Of a DNA stretch of 64,000 nt, positions 23,540-35,103 are shown in pieces. Positions within the stretch are counted from its first letter, which is position 1. The number at the start of each line of letters is the position of its first letter. The notes beneath the pieces were generated by a model. It was not told the DNA's origin. It saw nothing but the letters and a program-made list of their open reading frames with translations, and did not search any database. A program made the translations under genes and the position numbers. The DNA is from Hymenopellis radicata (Eukaryota; Basidiomycota; Agaricomycetes; Agaricales; Physalacriaceae). The stretch lies in contig JADNRX010000211.1 in NCBI GenBank assembly GCA_015501595.1, positions 30,672 through 94,671 of the forward strand, written 5' to 3'.

Positions 23540-24841
23540 TCAACGGCCTCGAATTTTATGGCGCCACCGGGATTTGGCTTCAGTGTCGATCCCTGGGATA
23601 GACGGCCTGTGGACCGAGTTGGGCGTCACGTCGGTATGTACAGAGGGTGCTGAATTCTGCGATGAAGTACCAGCAGGAACATTGGGAAGCTGAACCGTCG
23701 CCACGGTATTCCGTCGAGTGGACATGCTCGCAAACAGAATGCCATCAACAATACTCCGCGGGATTGTTAGAAGAGAAGCGTCTCCGGAACGCGTTTCGCC
23801 CGCCATGGCACGTCCAATGATCAAGGTTGGCGCCGTGGCCTGAGCTCATCATAATTGGTCAGATGAACCCTGCCAACAGAAAGAGAAAAACGTACCGTTA
23901 TCGCACCTATGACTGCAGTCATGTACCAATTTAAATTATGAAAGGAGTTCGGGACGACGGGAGCGTTGATATCGCTCAAGAATGTTGCAAGAAAGACGAC
24001 GTAGGTAGCTGAGAACAGAAAGGCGGATTCGACCACAACTTCGATCACACCTCTGTAAGTACGTACGGCGTTGAGCCCCCGACGGACAGAATTCGGAAGA
24101 TTATGAGCGACGTGGTTGAAATGTTGACCGCAACCGTGACTGAATAATATACAATGGTCCAATCTATCTCGACTCGGCGTGACATGTACGTTCATTTTGC
24201 CAGACGAAAACCGATTGCCAGGAAAAAGGCAGCACTGACTATGCGAGCATGAGCAAACCGAAAGCGGAATCGACAAAATCCTACGCAAGCCACAGATGAC
24301 GCCAAGCAAAGGAAATGCAACGACAAGCCACCTGCGATTCCATATCACCCAGCATCTCCAGATCTGTCGAAGCATTAAATTCAATCAGGATAATGTTTAT
24401 ATCACAGACATTCGTGAGCTCCGCGAGCGTGGCGTTCAATATGACTGCCAGTCGGTTCATAGCTAGCCTTTTCGATGTCCAGCTTCCACGGCCGGAAATA
24501 AAGCGCAGAACAGAGTCCTGGGTTTGCCCGTGGGTAACGAATGTGACATACGCCTCATTCCAAACGAATCCAAAGTCGATTGTTGTCAATGCCCATATCA
24601 GACAAACGACGATAGTCAACGCGACACGTTGAAGGGGCCATTGGCCCCGTGCGACTAGAGAGACGTTCAGTTATCATCATCGAAGAGCGAGATTTATACC
24701 GATGTGCCGTATCGTAACAATGAAGATGATTGTATAGAGTCCATACGCGAAGACGGCGATGAGATGGACATTGAGACTGTCGCCAATGATCCGTTGCACA
24801 GTTTCCTCTGAGAAACCGAGCTCTTGCTCAAGGGAAGACAT
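23540..24841 (-). pseudogene. 7-TM family paralogue A2 (disrupted)
   Basis: Same layout as A1: exons 24700-24841, 24410-24654, 24285-24363, 23896-24238 and 23540-23839. Exons 1-3 have exactly the A1 lengths (142, 245, 79) and read cleanly (MSSLEQELGFSEETVQRIIG). Exon 4 is 343 nt against 344 in A1. One base is missing near 24205-24215, putting a TGA right after it. One is gained near 24170 and one is missing from the G run at 24075-24079. The last codons differ (KIRGR). As read, it cannot make a full 7-TM protein unless the indels are assembly errors. Confidence 0.7.
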
Positions 24842-25262
24842 GCGGAAGAAGGAAGACTTTTCGAGAAGAGATTTCGTGTTCTTCATTTTTATTCCTGTCC
24901 GGTCCCGAAACGCATCCCGACGACGTAAGGCCATTCGGCATCAGTGGGCATAGTTGAGCGCGCACGCCGGCGATTAGCTATCATAGAGTCTAATCATTCA
25001 GTAAGTTCCGTGGAGTCGGAACTAAGCCAGAAAACGCTCACCGACCCAATGTTGTTCTCTCGAAAACGACTTTAAGCTCTTTCACGTTCGAAACGAGGTG
25101 CACGAGCATTTGTGTGGACCATGCCTACCTTCATGAAATGTTTACAGCCGCCCTTCTTCTCATTCAAACTCACTTCGGGACTTGATGGAGATTGTCACGC
25201 ACCAGGTATGGCGTGCCGGTATATACAGAGACGCGATGTAAGACATCAGAAGAGCCTTCGGT
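24842..25262 (-). repeat. Upstream module of 7-TM A genes, copy 2
   Basis: Inverted match to 6912-7341, including CAGAAAACGCTCACCGACCC, CATGCCTACCTTCATGAAATG and CGTGCCGGTATATACAGAGAC on the plus strand. It carries the presumed promoter of A2. Confidence 0.7.
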
Positions 25263-25470
25263 GCAGTGTTACGACTCGGATTAGCGCCCGGCTTCATTTG
25301 GTTCGTTGTGTCGAAGCATATAAAAAGGATGCCGCTCCTATAGTGTTAACAATCGCGCCTCTTCCCACCCGAACTCAATTGAGGACTGATGGAACATGTT
25401 ACACACGGTGCATGCAGCGCTCAACAAGCGGTACATCATGAAGCACAGGATCAACCTAGTCTCATTAGTA
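25263..25470 (-). repeat. Dispersed repeat R3, copy in block 2
   Basis: Matches 56930-57130 and 62335-62535. Landmarks on the plus strand here are GCGCCCGGCTTCATTTGG, GTTAACAATCGCGCC, CTTCCCACCCGAACTCAATT and TGCATGCAGCGCTCAACAAG. No coding role is evident. Confidence 0.7.
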
Positions 25471-25667
25471 CGTCAATCATATACTACACGGCTTACAGTG
25501 TCCTGTAATGAAATTTGCGTCCATAGCTGAAACTATTCGCCACTAGAAAGAGTCACAGCGTTGGGCCTTCGTTCAGTATAACCTTACGTCTAAGGAAAGA
25601 TTAAATCAAAGAGCAGTACACAGAATGAAGCATTTTGGCGATTCAGCACGGCAGAAGTCAAAACCTC

Positions 25668-26160
25668 AAAACGTACTAGCCGCAGCACCAGCACCTCTCC
25701 AGCACCTAACCACATCATCCTCGCCTCCACTGACGAACGCGCCGCGCCTTTTGATCTCCACGACACAAACCACACTTCGCCATTTTCTTGAACCATTGAC
25801 ACAGCGGCGCGCGCACCAATGTCCCATACCTTGATGGTTTTGTCCGCAGATCCAGAAAGACCAAGGCGGTTGTCCGGTGAGATATTGACGCTGAGAACCC
25901 AAGACGAGTTACCCGTAGATGAAGCGATCTCGCCGCCGCCGCCGCGCGCACGTCGAGGAGGACGAGGCGTTCCTCTTCTAGCGAGCTAATGAGGAGCTGT
26001 TGTTAAAAGGTCATTTAGGATAACAATATACATCGAGAATGAGTGGTACATTGCCATCCGGAGACAGCCCAAATCGCGCACAGACATGGCATGCGAGGTG
26101 AACGTTTTAGCCAACGATTCCGAGATTCCAAACTAATGGAGAAGGCAAGAGGTGCGTCAA
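25668..26160 (-). pseudogene. Truncated SKI8/WDR61 3' end
   Basis: Matches the last part of the WD40 gene at about 56270-56712. It includes SWVLSVNISPDNRLGLSGSA-like and ENGEVWFVSWR sequence, but only roughly the last two blades survive. Two bases are missing around the AKGAARSSVE stretch, where the parent reads KGAGAFVSGG, so the end is out of frame. The 5' blades and promoter are absent. The similarity continues weakly upstream to about 26160. Confidence 0.75.
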
Positions 26161-29100
26161 GAACGTCCATCGAAGAAATAGGACCAAGTTGGGGACAAAA
26201 TATGGGAAGGGGGTACTCGTGCATGGCGGGCAGGGTTCAAAGTATAACAATAGCTCGATACAAAGGTACATCTATTCTTGCGGTTATGGGAAGAAGGGAG
26301 AGAGGCGTGGGAACTAATCCTACTCTGGTCTCCTTTCCTCATCCATTGATCCAATCCTCATCTGCCTATTCTTCACACGAGGCCTTGGCGATTTCAACGG
26401 GCCTACACGCGACGTGTAATTGATCCTATTCATAGATCAGTATGTCGGAATTGAGGTAGCATTCGAGGGGTCGCAGTCAAAACGCGTCTGTTTGTTCCTG
26501 TTGGCCAACATCAGGCTGTCTTTCTGACCGTGCCATCGGGATTGGCGTCTCCTAAGTACGCTGTCGTCTTGCACATATCCCGGACGACTCGGATTCTTCA
26601 ACAACGGCGACTCACGAAGAATCCCCTCATCTGTCAGCCTCTTCATGCTATCACTGATCCTGGATTCTCTTTGATTCTTAGCCTGCGGCATTGGTTGCTT
26701 CTCGTGTCATTTTACTATGGCTGCCTATGAACTCCGCGTCAACAGTGATTGTACCTCCACCTCCATAATTGAATTGTGAGAGGATGCGCAACACAATTCA
26801 CCCGTGGTCATGCTTCCCGACGAAGCCGCGAGCTTCCTTCATCCTCTGAACGAGCAAAGTCTCTCTCCGAGTCAGGTCCCGGGCGTGCCTTGTTGTGTTT
26901 AGGCCGCATTTCCAAATGTGAAACTGGAGGAACTGAGCTTCTGTACTACTCGTGTTGGGATCAACCACGGTCTATGTATACGACTCCCGGGTTTGTGATA
27001 TCTAAGTTCCGTAGAGCGCTGTTTTGACTTCTCTCAGTATTCAGTCATTCTCGTCCTCGTAACCGGAGGGAGGAAGTCCGTGAATATCAACTCAGACGTA
27101 CCTATATCTGTACGTTTACTATTGAGATCGTCGACCGCCTCAGTGGCGACCTCTCAGCATTAACATCACTGTCATCTTCTTCTGCTATGCAATCTATGTG
27201 ATTGCTTCTGCGACTATGATCCGATGGCGCATTCCTTCTACCATTCGGGCTGCCAATTCTTGTGTCCCGTGTCGCGCGGTAGGTTGTCCATTCCAACGTG
27301 TTGTTTGGTCGTTTGCTTATTCAGTTACATCTTCTGTGTATAGTGCCCTGATCCTAGATGCGCTGCTGTACCCTACTGGAAGTCGCCGGGTTGGATCTTG
27401 ACCTTCGGGTAGTTAATCATTTAACAGACATCGAAGCAAGCCTGCCGAACTCACTAGGGAGGCGGTATGCGTCTAGGGAGCGATTCTAAGTTCAAGGGTT
27501 AACTTCGTTTTCTACGCGATTTATCCAGCTGAGTGTACGGACGTTGAATGGACGACGGATTCGACTTGAACGCAGTGGTGATTCGGCACTTGCCGTTAAC
27601 ATACTCTTCTCCTCATTATAGAACAAAGCAAGCTTGTCCGGCGACCGCCATTCTGTGCAGTTTCTCTCGTGCGCTTTTCTGCAACTTCGAGGGTTCTTCT
27701 AGTGCCCACCAAATCTCCGCCGTGACCATATGACTAGACGCATAATCTGATTTCTCTCCTCGTCTTCCAGCGTTTCTCCCTCGCCTTTCCCAGCCCAAAT
27801 CACTCTCCTCGCTTCCTTCCTTTCGCGCAGCTTGAGGATCTCACGAGGCCCTTCTGGCTCGGCTCTCATGCCACAATTGTAAGAAGCTGGACGAGCCACA
27901 TGACGCACGATAGCACTTTCACTAATATATATCGACATCGTAGAAGAAGGTTCTCTTTACGCCCCACATTAACCACTTCGATTCTCCCGTTTACTGCGCG
28001 CGCTGTCTTTTCTACTTGAATTTTTTTCCTCAGTGGCGTGAGAGGACCTTGGCGTGGGTTTCCCAGTAGGTATCCTACCATATAGTGGTGTGGCTTTTTT
28101 CTCATATCCACGTGCACCCCCGCATTTACCGGTGTTCAGAGGCAGGTACGTGGCTCAACCCACGCCCACGAACACGACGTAAACTCGGGTGGTCTTCTCG
28201 TCGGTTCGGGGGCTTTGCCGCTAGGACTTTGGCGTTCCTTCGAACCTTATCGTTCCTTCCTAAACGGCTGCACAGGAACCGCTTCTCGGAGCATGAACTT
28301 TGCTCACGAGGCTTAAGCTGTGGATCAATTATGACGCCTCCGCATTTGACTTGTGGAAATTGCGTCAAGGTAATCCGATAACGTACCCAAGCGCAGTCCG
28401 AGCGAAATCGATTTCATTTTGCCTTTCGCGTTGTATACTGTATCCGAGCGCAACACATGGCGATTAGGTCCACCAAAAACTTGTGGCGTTTGGTATCTCA
28501 TATGTCTATTTGCAGTCTAAAGGCTTGCATGTGAATTCACGTCGGAGGGTGTTACCCCGGAAGAGCAATCTGGAGAATCGAACGGTCTGCGAAGTAGTGC
28601 TTCGACGTCGACTCTTTTATCGTGGTCTCGGGTACACTAGAACGGTAATCCTGGTTCTCATCCTACAGTGCTAAACCTGCCATCTGGCCCATCATCGCGT
28701 ACATGAAAGCCATTTATCCAGAAGGCTGCCGAGTATCACGGCCACATGTTATGTTAGGTCCCAACGTAAACGACTCGGACTCTTTCAGTTCCCACAAGGC
28801 TAGACTGCGTACACTGACTGTTCCTTGTTCAACAGTCGATTCAGTTGCGATACTGAATGACGCTTCTGTCATTGTTCCGACGAATCGGTATCATAGGATT
28901 TCGTTGTTTAGAGGGAGTTTTACGCGTAGAAGGAGTGTGGCGAAGTAACAAGTGGAGCAAGAACCACAGAACAGCTAGAATCGACGCGACACCTAAGTAG
29001 GGAAGGAAGCAAGGCTTTCATACGGCTGTGTGGCATGTCGAAGCAACACGTCTGCTGGACATTAATGGCCTATGACCTATGTCTGTGGAGAGGGAGTGTT

Positions 29101-29227
29101 TTTCAAGTTTTTTCAAGTTGAAAAAAGAGAGAGAAAAGAGAAAAGAGAGAGAGAATTAGAGAGATTATTAGGCTCTACTGACAATAGCTTTTACGGTGAA
29201 TCGAGACGGTGCGCGAGAGAGTGATTT
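26161..29227. other. Gene-poor stretch
   Basis: About 3 kb without a recognisable gene, RNA or mobile element. ORFs are short, lack GC-ending codon bias and have no domains. A GA-rich low-complexity run lies at 29110-29165. It may hold decayed elements too worn to see. Confidence 0.5.
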
Positions 29228-29454
29228 TTGACCGATCAATCCCAAGTCGTTTTCAAGTGCTCGTTTGGCTGGCGCAAGGCTTTTCAAGCCTATGTCCATA
29301 CGGAGAACGCTCCGTTTTGGACTTGCGCCCCAGCCAATGGTTTTCAAGTTTCTAATCTGAAAAGATTAGATTCTTGCACTCGGCGCTGGCAACCCGTCGG
29401 CATCTCTTTTTCCATCCGCGTCCATGACATATTCTTTCCTTGCCCTCGTCTTCA

Positions 29455-29745
29455 GGACTGGTTCAACACGACGACCGTCGACGGCACGCTACCACAATCT
29501 GTCATTCGTTACCTGGAACAGGGCCAGCGGCTCGAGAACTTGAGTTGGCGGCTATGGCATCTCCAGAACCTCATCGTCGACGCGGACAATGCCAAATCCA
29601 GGCGCGAGTTCAAGAAACTGTCCAAGGTTATGGGCGACAAGGTGAGCTGCTCTTTTTCGCGCTACAGTGACGATGATGCCAACACTGTCTGCAGGAGCAT
29701 CGAGGAGCTCGAAGAGCCAGACTTTACCGGAACCATTCCATTTCT
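29455..29745 (+). pseudogene. GATA-like (AreA N-terminal type) domain fragment
   Basis: An open frame from 29228 (no ATG at its start) contains a block like the fungal 'Nitrogen regulatory protein areA GATA-like' domain (DUF1752): VIRYLEQGQRLENLSWRLWH, LQNLIVDADNAKSRREFKKL, SKVMGDK, then RSIEELEEPDF. In family members MGDK is followed by a short basic linker; here a GTGAGC...CTGCAG intron-like insert sits at that point, but removing it breaks phase. The frame then runs into GC-rich repeats. No DNA-binding zinc finger is present. Likely a partial or dead copy of a transcription regulator. Confidence 0.55.
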
Positions 29746-29775
29746 CCACGGATTTCCTGCACGTTTAGACTGCTG

Positions 29776-30200
29776 CCCTCTCAGAGATGCAGAGAGGGCA
29801 GAGAGGGCATCCCACAGCGCTTTCCGCTCTCGCGCTGCCGGCGCCGCTGTCGCGCACGCTCCCACTTCAACAAAACCTCCCCTACCTCAAAACCACTCAA
29901 TTTCACCCATTTGTGGGCGGATTCGCGTCATTCTTGGACGGTTGCCCTCTCTGAGACGCAGAGAGAACATTCCCACAGTGGTTTTGCCGCTCTCGCCCTC
30001 GCCGGCGCCGTCACGCCCGCTCTTTCCCACCCTTCCCTCGCCTCTCGAAACGACTCGTTCTAGCCCGTTTGCGGGCGTTTTGCTTCATTCTTTGTGTACT
30101 TCCCTCTCTGAGACTCATAGAAGGCAGTATCACAGCGCTTTTTGCCCTCGCGGTGTCGGCGCCGCCGTCGCGCGCGCTCCCACCGCAACCCACGCGACTT
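29776..30200 (+). repeat. Three degenerate GC-rich repeats, period about 160-170 bp
   Basis: Units begin at CCCTCTCAGAGATGC (29776), CCCTCTCTGAGACGC (29945) and CCCTCTCTGAGACTC (30102). Each continues with a CACAG-type string, a CTCTCGCxCT run and a GGCGCCGxxGTCxCG core, giving spacings of 169 and 157 bp. Confidence 0.75.
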
Positions 30201-30239
30201 CTGACTCCCAACTCATGCTCGACAACCGAGAATAACCAA

Positions 30240-30506
30240 TGGTTCCATTCGCTGCACCTTCTATTGTCACTCCGAGCTTTGCCAATGCTGCTATGCGCGC
30301 AGCGTATCCCGTCGCGTTCAAAACATCACGTTGATCATAACAGGTAAGTTTCTTCCCACTACCATTATACCACCCTCGTTGACTCGTTGACTACCTCTAG
30401 CCACCTCCATTTGACGCCATCTTCAACGCTCTGGTATGTTATTCCTCCGCGCTTCTGACTGACGTGTTGATCAACAACGTTTTCAGACTTCCTTGCAGAC
30501 TTAGCG
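30240..30506 (+). other. Possible small three-exon gene
   Basis: ATG at 30240 opens MVPFAAPSIVTPSFANAAMR then AAYPVAF. Intron-like GTAAGT...CTCTAG (30342-30400) and GTATGT...TTTCAG (30434-30486) flank a PPPFDAIFNAL-like exon. The frame between exon 1 and its donor fails by one extra A in an A4 run (KTSR-stop against KHHVDHNR). It looks like a short basidiomycete protein of unknown function, but support is weak. Confidence 0.3.
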
Positions 30507-31314
30507 CGACTTGGAGCTCTCTCTCGATTCCTGTTCCTCCTCATATATACTTTACTTTCAATTCAGCTCTTGTGTAGCATATTTCACATTGTTGTATTCA
30601 CTCTCTAGCAAAATGACATGGTTTTAAGCTGTTTTAAGATATGCAAGCAAGTGTCATGGCTGGTAGTCGAACGCGCGCCTTCCCGGGACACGGACACGGG
30701 TATGGCCTAAGTCCATATTCGACTTAGGTCTCCACTGGCTTGATTTAAGAGCCACATTAATCCACGCGCTTTACCATATTGGGATACAAGTTCACTCGAG
30801 TATTTGAAGCATAGCGAAAGGGACCGGTATTCGTGGAACGGAAGCGCAAGAGATGAAACCAAGATGTGATTCTTAGGCAAAGTCCGCCGGTACACTAGGC
30901 GTAAATCGTCGTCGAAGGGGCGGAGGTATTGGAAAGCACCACGTCAAAGTACAAGTCGTAATTTACTATGATTGAAGCTCCGTTTACCGGTGTGAATTTT
31001 CTGTTACTATAATTCAACGCGTGTGTTTACGGGCGCGTCTTGTAAGACTCTGAGCAAATAAGTGTTCAAATGGTACTGCACATTGTTTATTCTTCAGTAC
31101 TCTACGCGACAAAACTATGTTACTTCTTCAAGTCCAAAAAAACAGCAAAAAGAGATGAGCGAGATGATATAAAACACGGCGGAGATTTTGCTAAAAAACA
31201 TGCAAGATATGAGGATGTGTGCGTATGATACAAAATGACAAGCGATGATGGATGCGGCAGACGAGTCGACGAGATTCATAACAGGGTCATAACCATAGCG
31301 CATAAACGACATAC
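30507..31314. other. No gene recognised
   Basis: Downstream region between the possible small gene and the convergent SSN6 3' end. It contains a vaguely tRNA-Leu-like minus-strand stretch that does not fold properly (see rejected items). A+T-rich sequence near 31080-31200 probably holds the SSN6 3' UTR. Confidence 0.4.
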
Positions 31315-34300
31315 TTAAGACGAAGGTTCCTTCTTCTCAACAGCAGCAGGAGGCGACGGCGTCTTCTTCGGAGGCGAGCCCCTCATTCCATTCCGCGGCG
31401 ACTCCATCCTCTCGTCCCGCTCAGGCTCAGGACTCGAGAGCGTGGCGATGGGCGGAAGCGCGATCCCAGCTCCCCCGACGCCAATCGGCCGTGGATGGGG
31501 AGGGAGCGCCACAGCGGACAACGGCGGCGGGCTCGTCTGTGGACTCCGCGACGTCGGCTGTTGCCTAAACGGAATGGGAGACGGTCTGGACGAGGGCGCT
31601 GCCCGTATCTCAACTCGCGAACGCTTTGCGTCTGACATTTCATCAAAGCCCGGGCTGAGAGGACGTTTGTTGGAGAGAGCGGGAGAGACGTGGCTGCGAG
31701 TCGAAGAGACCGAATCGCGGTGCGAAGGATGAGGGCGGGGAGAAGGATCGCTGTGACGACTACCAGCAGGCGAACGCTCGGGAGCGCGATATCCGTTGCT
31801 CGGTCCACTTTGAGCAAGACCCATCAATGTCTCTGCGACACCCTCGTCGTAGTCTTCGTCGATGTTGCGGCGAGGAGCACCGCTCGTCGGCGAAGGCTGA
31901 ACACTGCGGTTTGACGATCCCGATCCATTTGAGCTAGCAGGACCAGGAGAGGCGCCCTTGGAGTACGCCGACCGGTAAGAAGCATTCATCGGCATGCCAG
32001 GACGCGCAGAACTAGGCGTCTCGCTGCCGTCCTCCCTCGACATCCGGCCAGAAGGGCGCTTTCTCTTCGCCTCAGCGCTTCGTCTCCGCCTATCGTCACC
32101 AGGATGAGGGCTCTCCGAGCTTCGGCTACTGAGCGGCGCAGGTGCCTCGAACCTACGCTCTTCCAACGCTCGTCGCTCCTCAAGAACCCTCCGTTCGTCC
32201 ATCGCACGTCGCTCCTCCAATCCTCGTCTCTCCTCCGGGCTAAACTCAGCGGGCTGCAAGCCCATGCGCTGAGGTCGCTCCTCTCTCAGCGGACGTCGCA
32301 TATCATCCCCATGTCCCAAATCAAACGGGAAGTCACGAACCCTCTCTGGGTCACCGCGATACCGCCGAACCTCCTCAGGCATAGGATGATCCTCGTGTCG
32401 CGCATCGTACCTCGAAGATGTAGAAGCAGCAGGCGACGTGCGACCCGTAGGGATACCAGGAAGCTTCTCCCCGCGGTAACGCGAAGACGAGGACGGGTGA
32501 GCCGATCGTGGAGACGTTTCCGGAGGAGTTGGTCCACGGATAGAGCCCGGACCCGGCGAGCGAGTCGGGTAAGGAGGGGGATATCCCCCAGGGTATTCAC
32601 CGCCACTGTGTCGCGACGCGCGAGAACTCCGAGCATCCCAGTCCCTAACATGCTCTGGATTAGGACGGCGATCCCATGCACCCTCGCTTTCAACCGGCCG
32701 CGGCGTTGGTTCGTGCATAGGATACGATCTTGGACTGCGTTGCACAGCCGAAGGATGCCCGGGTCCATTGTTCATAGGCGGCGGCCTTGCACCGGCTGAA
32801 CCAGGGAATGGTGGGAATGGGGGTGGAGGCGAGCGCGCACGCGCTGGAGACATGGAGCGCGTCGCGCTGCTATGCGGACGCGGCGGGCCACGCGTGAAAT
32901 AGCTCTCGTGGTGTCCATTGCGCGCCTCTTCTGGTACAGGGTGATGTAGGAGTAGGCTCTGGTGGCCGAGCGGGCCTCGACCACTCTCGCGCGACAAGTC
33001 TCGGACATGACCCGGGCGGTCAATTTCCATGGGGGCAAGCGGGGGATGAGAAGGCATACGGGACTCATCGATGATGACGGGAGGAGGCGGTCGACCACCG
33101 AATGGCGGGGTAGATCTCCCGGCACCAACATGAGATGGCGGAGGCAGTGAGATGTCGCCAGGTCCTCGAGACTCGGTTCGGAACGAAGGTCGAGATCCAC
33201 CAGGCTGTAACAGTAATGGAGCGCCGTTCAAGCCCGAAGGCGGAACAACAGCACTCGCATACGCAGTTGGATGGACATCCTGCGGCCCGGGGGCTGCAGG
33301 CAATTGTCCGCCGGTCTGCTGAGCTGTTTTCAACAGCTGCAGACGTTGCGAGATCACCGTATTCGACGGATCCAGCTCGCTGGCACGGTGATACGCGTCG
33401 ATAGCGTCCGATATCTGATTGTTGCAGCTTTCGTAGAGGCTGCCGAGGTCGAACCACACTTCGGAGATGTAAGGGTTGATTCGAATAGCGCGTGAGTATG
33501 CGTCGAGAGCATCTCGGAACTGATTGATCTGGAAGTACAGGACACCAATTGAACACCAGAACGTGGGGTTCCGTCCATCGCGATAGACAGCTTGTTGATA
33601 TGCTTCGTACGCCTTGTTATATTTTTGGCCAGCCATATACGCTCGCCCAAGGAGGTACCAACTCTGCGCATCAGATGAGTCTAATTAAGTGGATCAGTTC
33701 CTGTCAAGACGCAACTGGATGAATTAACAACATACCAGCTTCGAGACTCTTGGTCAAATACTGAATTGCGAGATCTTGATTTTGAAATGAAGAGCCGTCC
33801 TGATGATACAGCCACCCAAGCTGTTGCAAGACCTTGGCATGACCGGGATTATCTGCGACCACGCGTTCGTACGCGTCCTTTGCTCTGACGTACTTCACGC
33901 AGTCAGCACCGCTAATCAAATGTCGAGAAAATGACGCGGGTCTTACATCTTTCTGTTGTTCGTAGACGTGGCCGATCTGGAACCATATGTCGGCGTGCGC
34001 AAGGGGATTGGGTGGGTTTCGGAGAATACGATCGAAGCACTTGAGGCTCTCGTCGTACTTGCTCTGCTGCTTGTAGATGATACCCAAACGGAAGAGGATT
34101 TCGTTGGCTTTATCAAAGTCTAGATCTTTCAGAATCAATTATAAATCGAACTCTCGTTTACTGTCAAGAAAAGTAAACACACCTTGGTCCATCCTCAAGA
34201 CCGAAGAAAACGCTTCTTCGGCATGGTCCAATGACCCATATCGGTCATAGAGGATACCGATGCCGTACCAGAGTTTGGGATCTTCCTAGATGCGAAAGGT

Positions 34301-35103
34301 GTCAAAAATAGCAGGCTGTTGTGACAGCGAAGAAGACTTGCCTTGGGATTTGGTAACAGGTACAGCGCCTGTTGGTATGCGGAGTAAGCCTTTTGGAGGT
34401 CATCCTGCATCAGATAGCAGTGGCCTAAGAGAACGGAACGGCGATTAATACTAGACTAGAAGCGGTGGATAGGCGGATACGGACCTAGTGCACTCCAAAC
34501 TTCGCCGTTCTCTTCCTGGAGAGAAAGCACGCGTTGAAAGAACTCGACGGCCTGTAAAGAGAAGAGCGTGAGCACGTCATTGCTGTGATTAGAAAGGTGC
34601 CGAATGGGGCACGCGGACCGCGGATATGTCGGTGGATCTGAACAGCTTCCGTTGCTTACCTTGGGATAGTTCTCCTTGATCCGGGCAATGCCTGCGACTT
34701 GTGTAAGTCCGGAAAGGGACGTCGGGTTGTGCCGCAGTGCATTCTCATACGCCGAGAGCGCGTGTTCCAGGTCGCCCATCTGCTCAGCCACTCTCCCTGA
34801 TCGCGGTCTTTAGTTAGGGTAAATACGCTCAATCGGGGAATAAGACATACCAATCAGAAGCCAGGTTGACTCATTTGCGGTGGCCAATTTCTGGACGATG
34901 GTGGTGGGCGCCGCGACGCCGTTTGACGTCGTAGGTGAGACAATGGTGCTCGATGCTGGTGGTGGCGCAGTAGTGACGGGCCCGTTGCCGTTGAGGTGTG
35001 GCGTATGGTGCAGGCTGTGGGCGTGTGCGTGGCCCGGCAGTGGAGACGGGTCGTGCATACGCACGTCCCGGTCCTGATGGCGGGGCAGATTGCGCAGGGA
35101 CAT
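31315..35103 (-). CDS. SSN6: Ssn6/Cyc8 general corepressor (TPR protein)
   Basis: TPR subunit of the Tup1-Cyc8 corepressor, which recruits repression to promoters in the nucleus. Eight exons join in phase to 1114 residues: 34851-35103, 34660-34796, 34485-34551, 34342-34424, 34183-34285, 33947-34125, 33736-33892, 31315-33680. A His/Pro-rich N-terminus (MSLRNLPRHQDRDV) precedes about ten TPRs, for example MGDLEHALSAYENALRHNPT, KAYSAYQQALYLLPNP, DRYGSLDHAEEAFSSVLRMD and FRDALDAYSRAIRINPY. The last exon adds a long disordered tail rich in Pro, Ser and Arg with RREERR-type runs. The intron after exon 4 uses a GC donor (GCAAGT). No frame breaks. Confidence 0.95.

Larger units (their letters stand above)
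20490..26160 (-). repeat. Segmental duplication block 2 (inverted: WD40 piece-A2-B'-C2)
   Basis: Inverted copy of block 1, with an extra match to the SKI8 3' end on its outer side. From high to low coordinates the order is truncated WD40, repeat R3, A upstream module, A2, B', shared spacer, C2. It lacks the secreted-protein insertion of block 1. Together with block 1 it forms a large inverted repeat with a spacer of about 6.5 kb. Borders are approximate. Confidence 0.75.

Noticed and set aside
30660..30795. tRNA-Leu-like minus-strand sequence (GGTAAAGCGCGTGGATTAA, later GCGTTCGACTACC)
   Set aside because: The string recalls Leu tRNA arms, but the D stem and T stem do not pair and no acceptor stem closes. 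At best it is a worn tRNA-derived piece.
32104..32799. 231-codon plus ORF inside SSN6
   Set aside because: Antisense to the Arg/Ser/Pro-rich tail of SSN6. It has an Arg/Ser-rich nonsense composition and no splice context.
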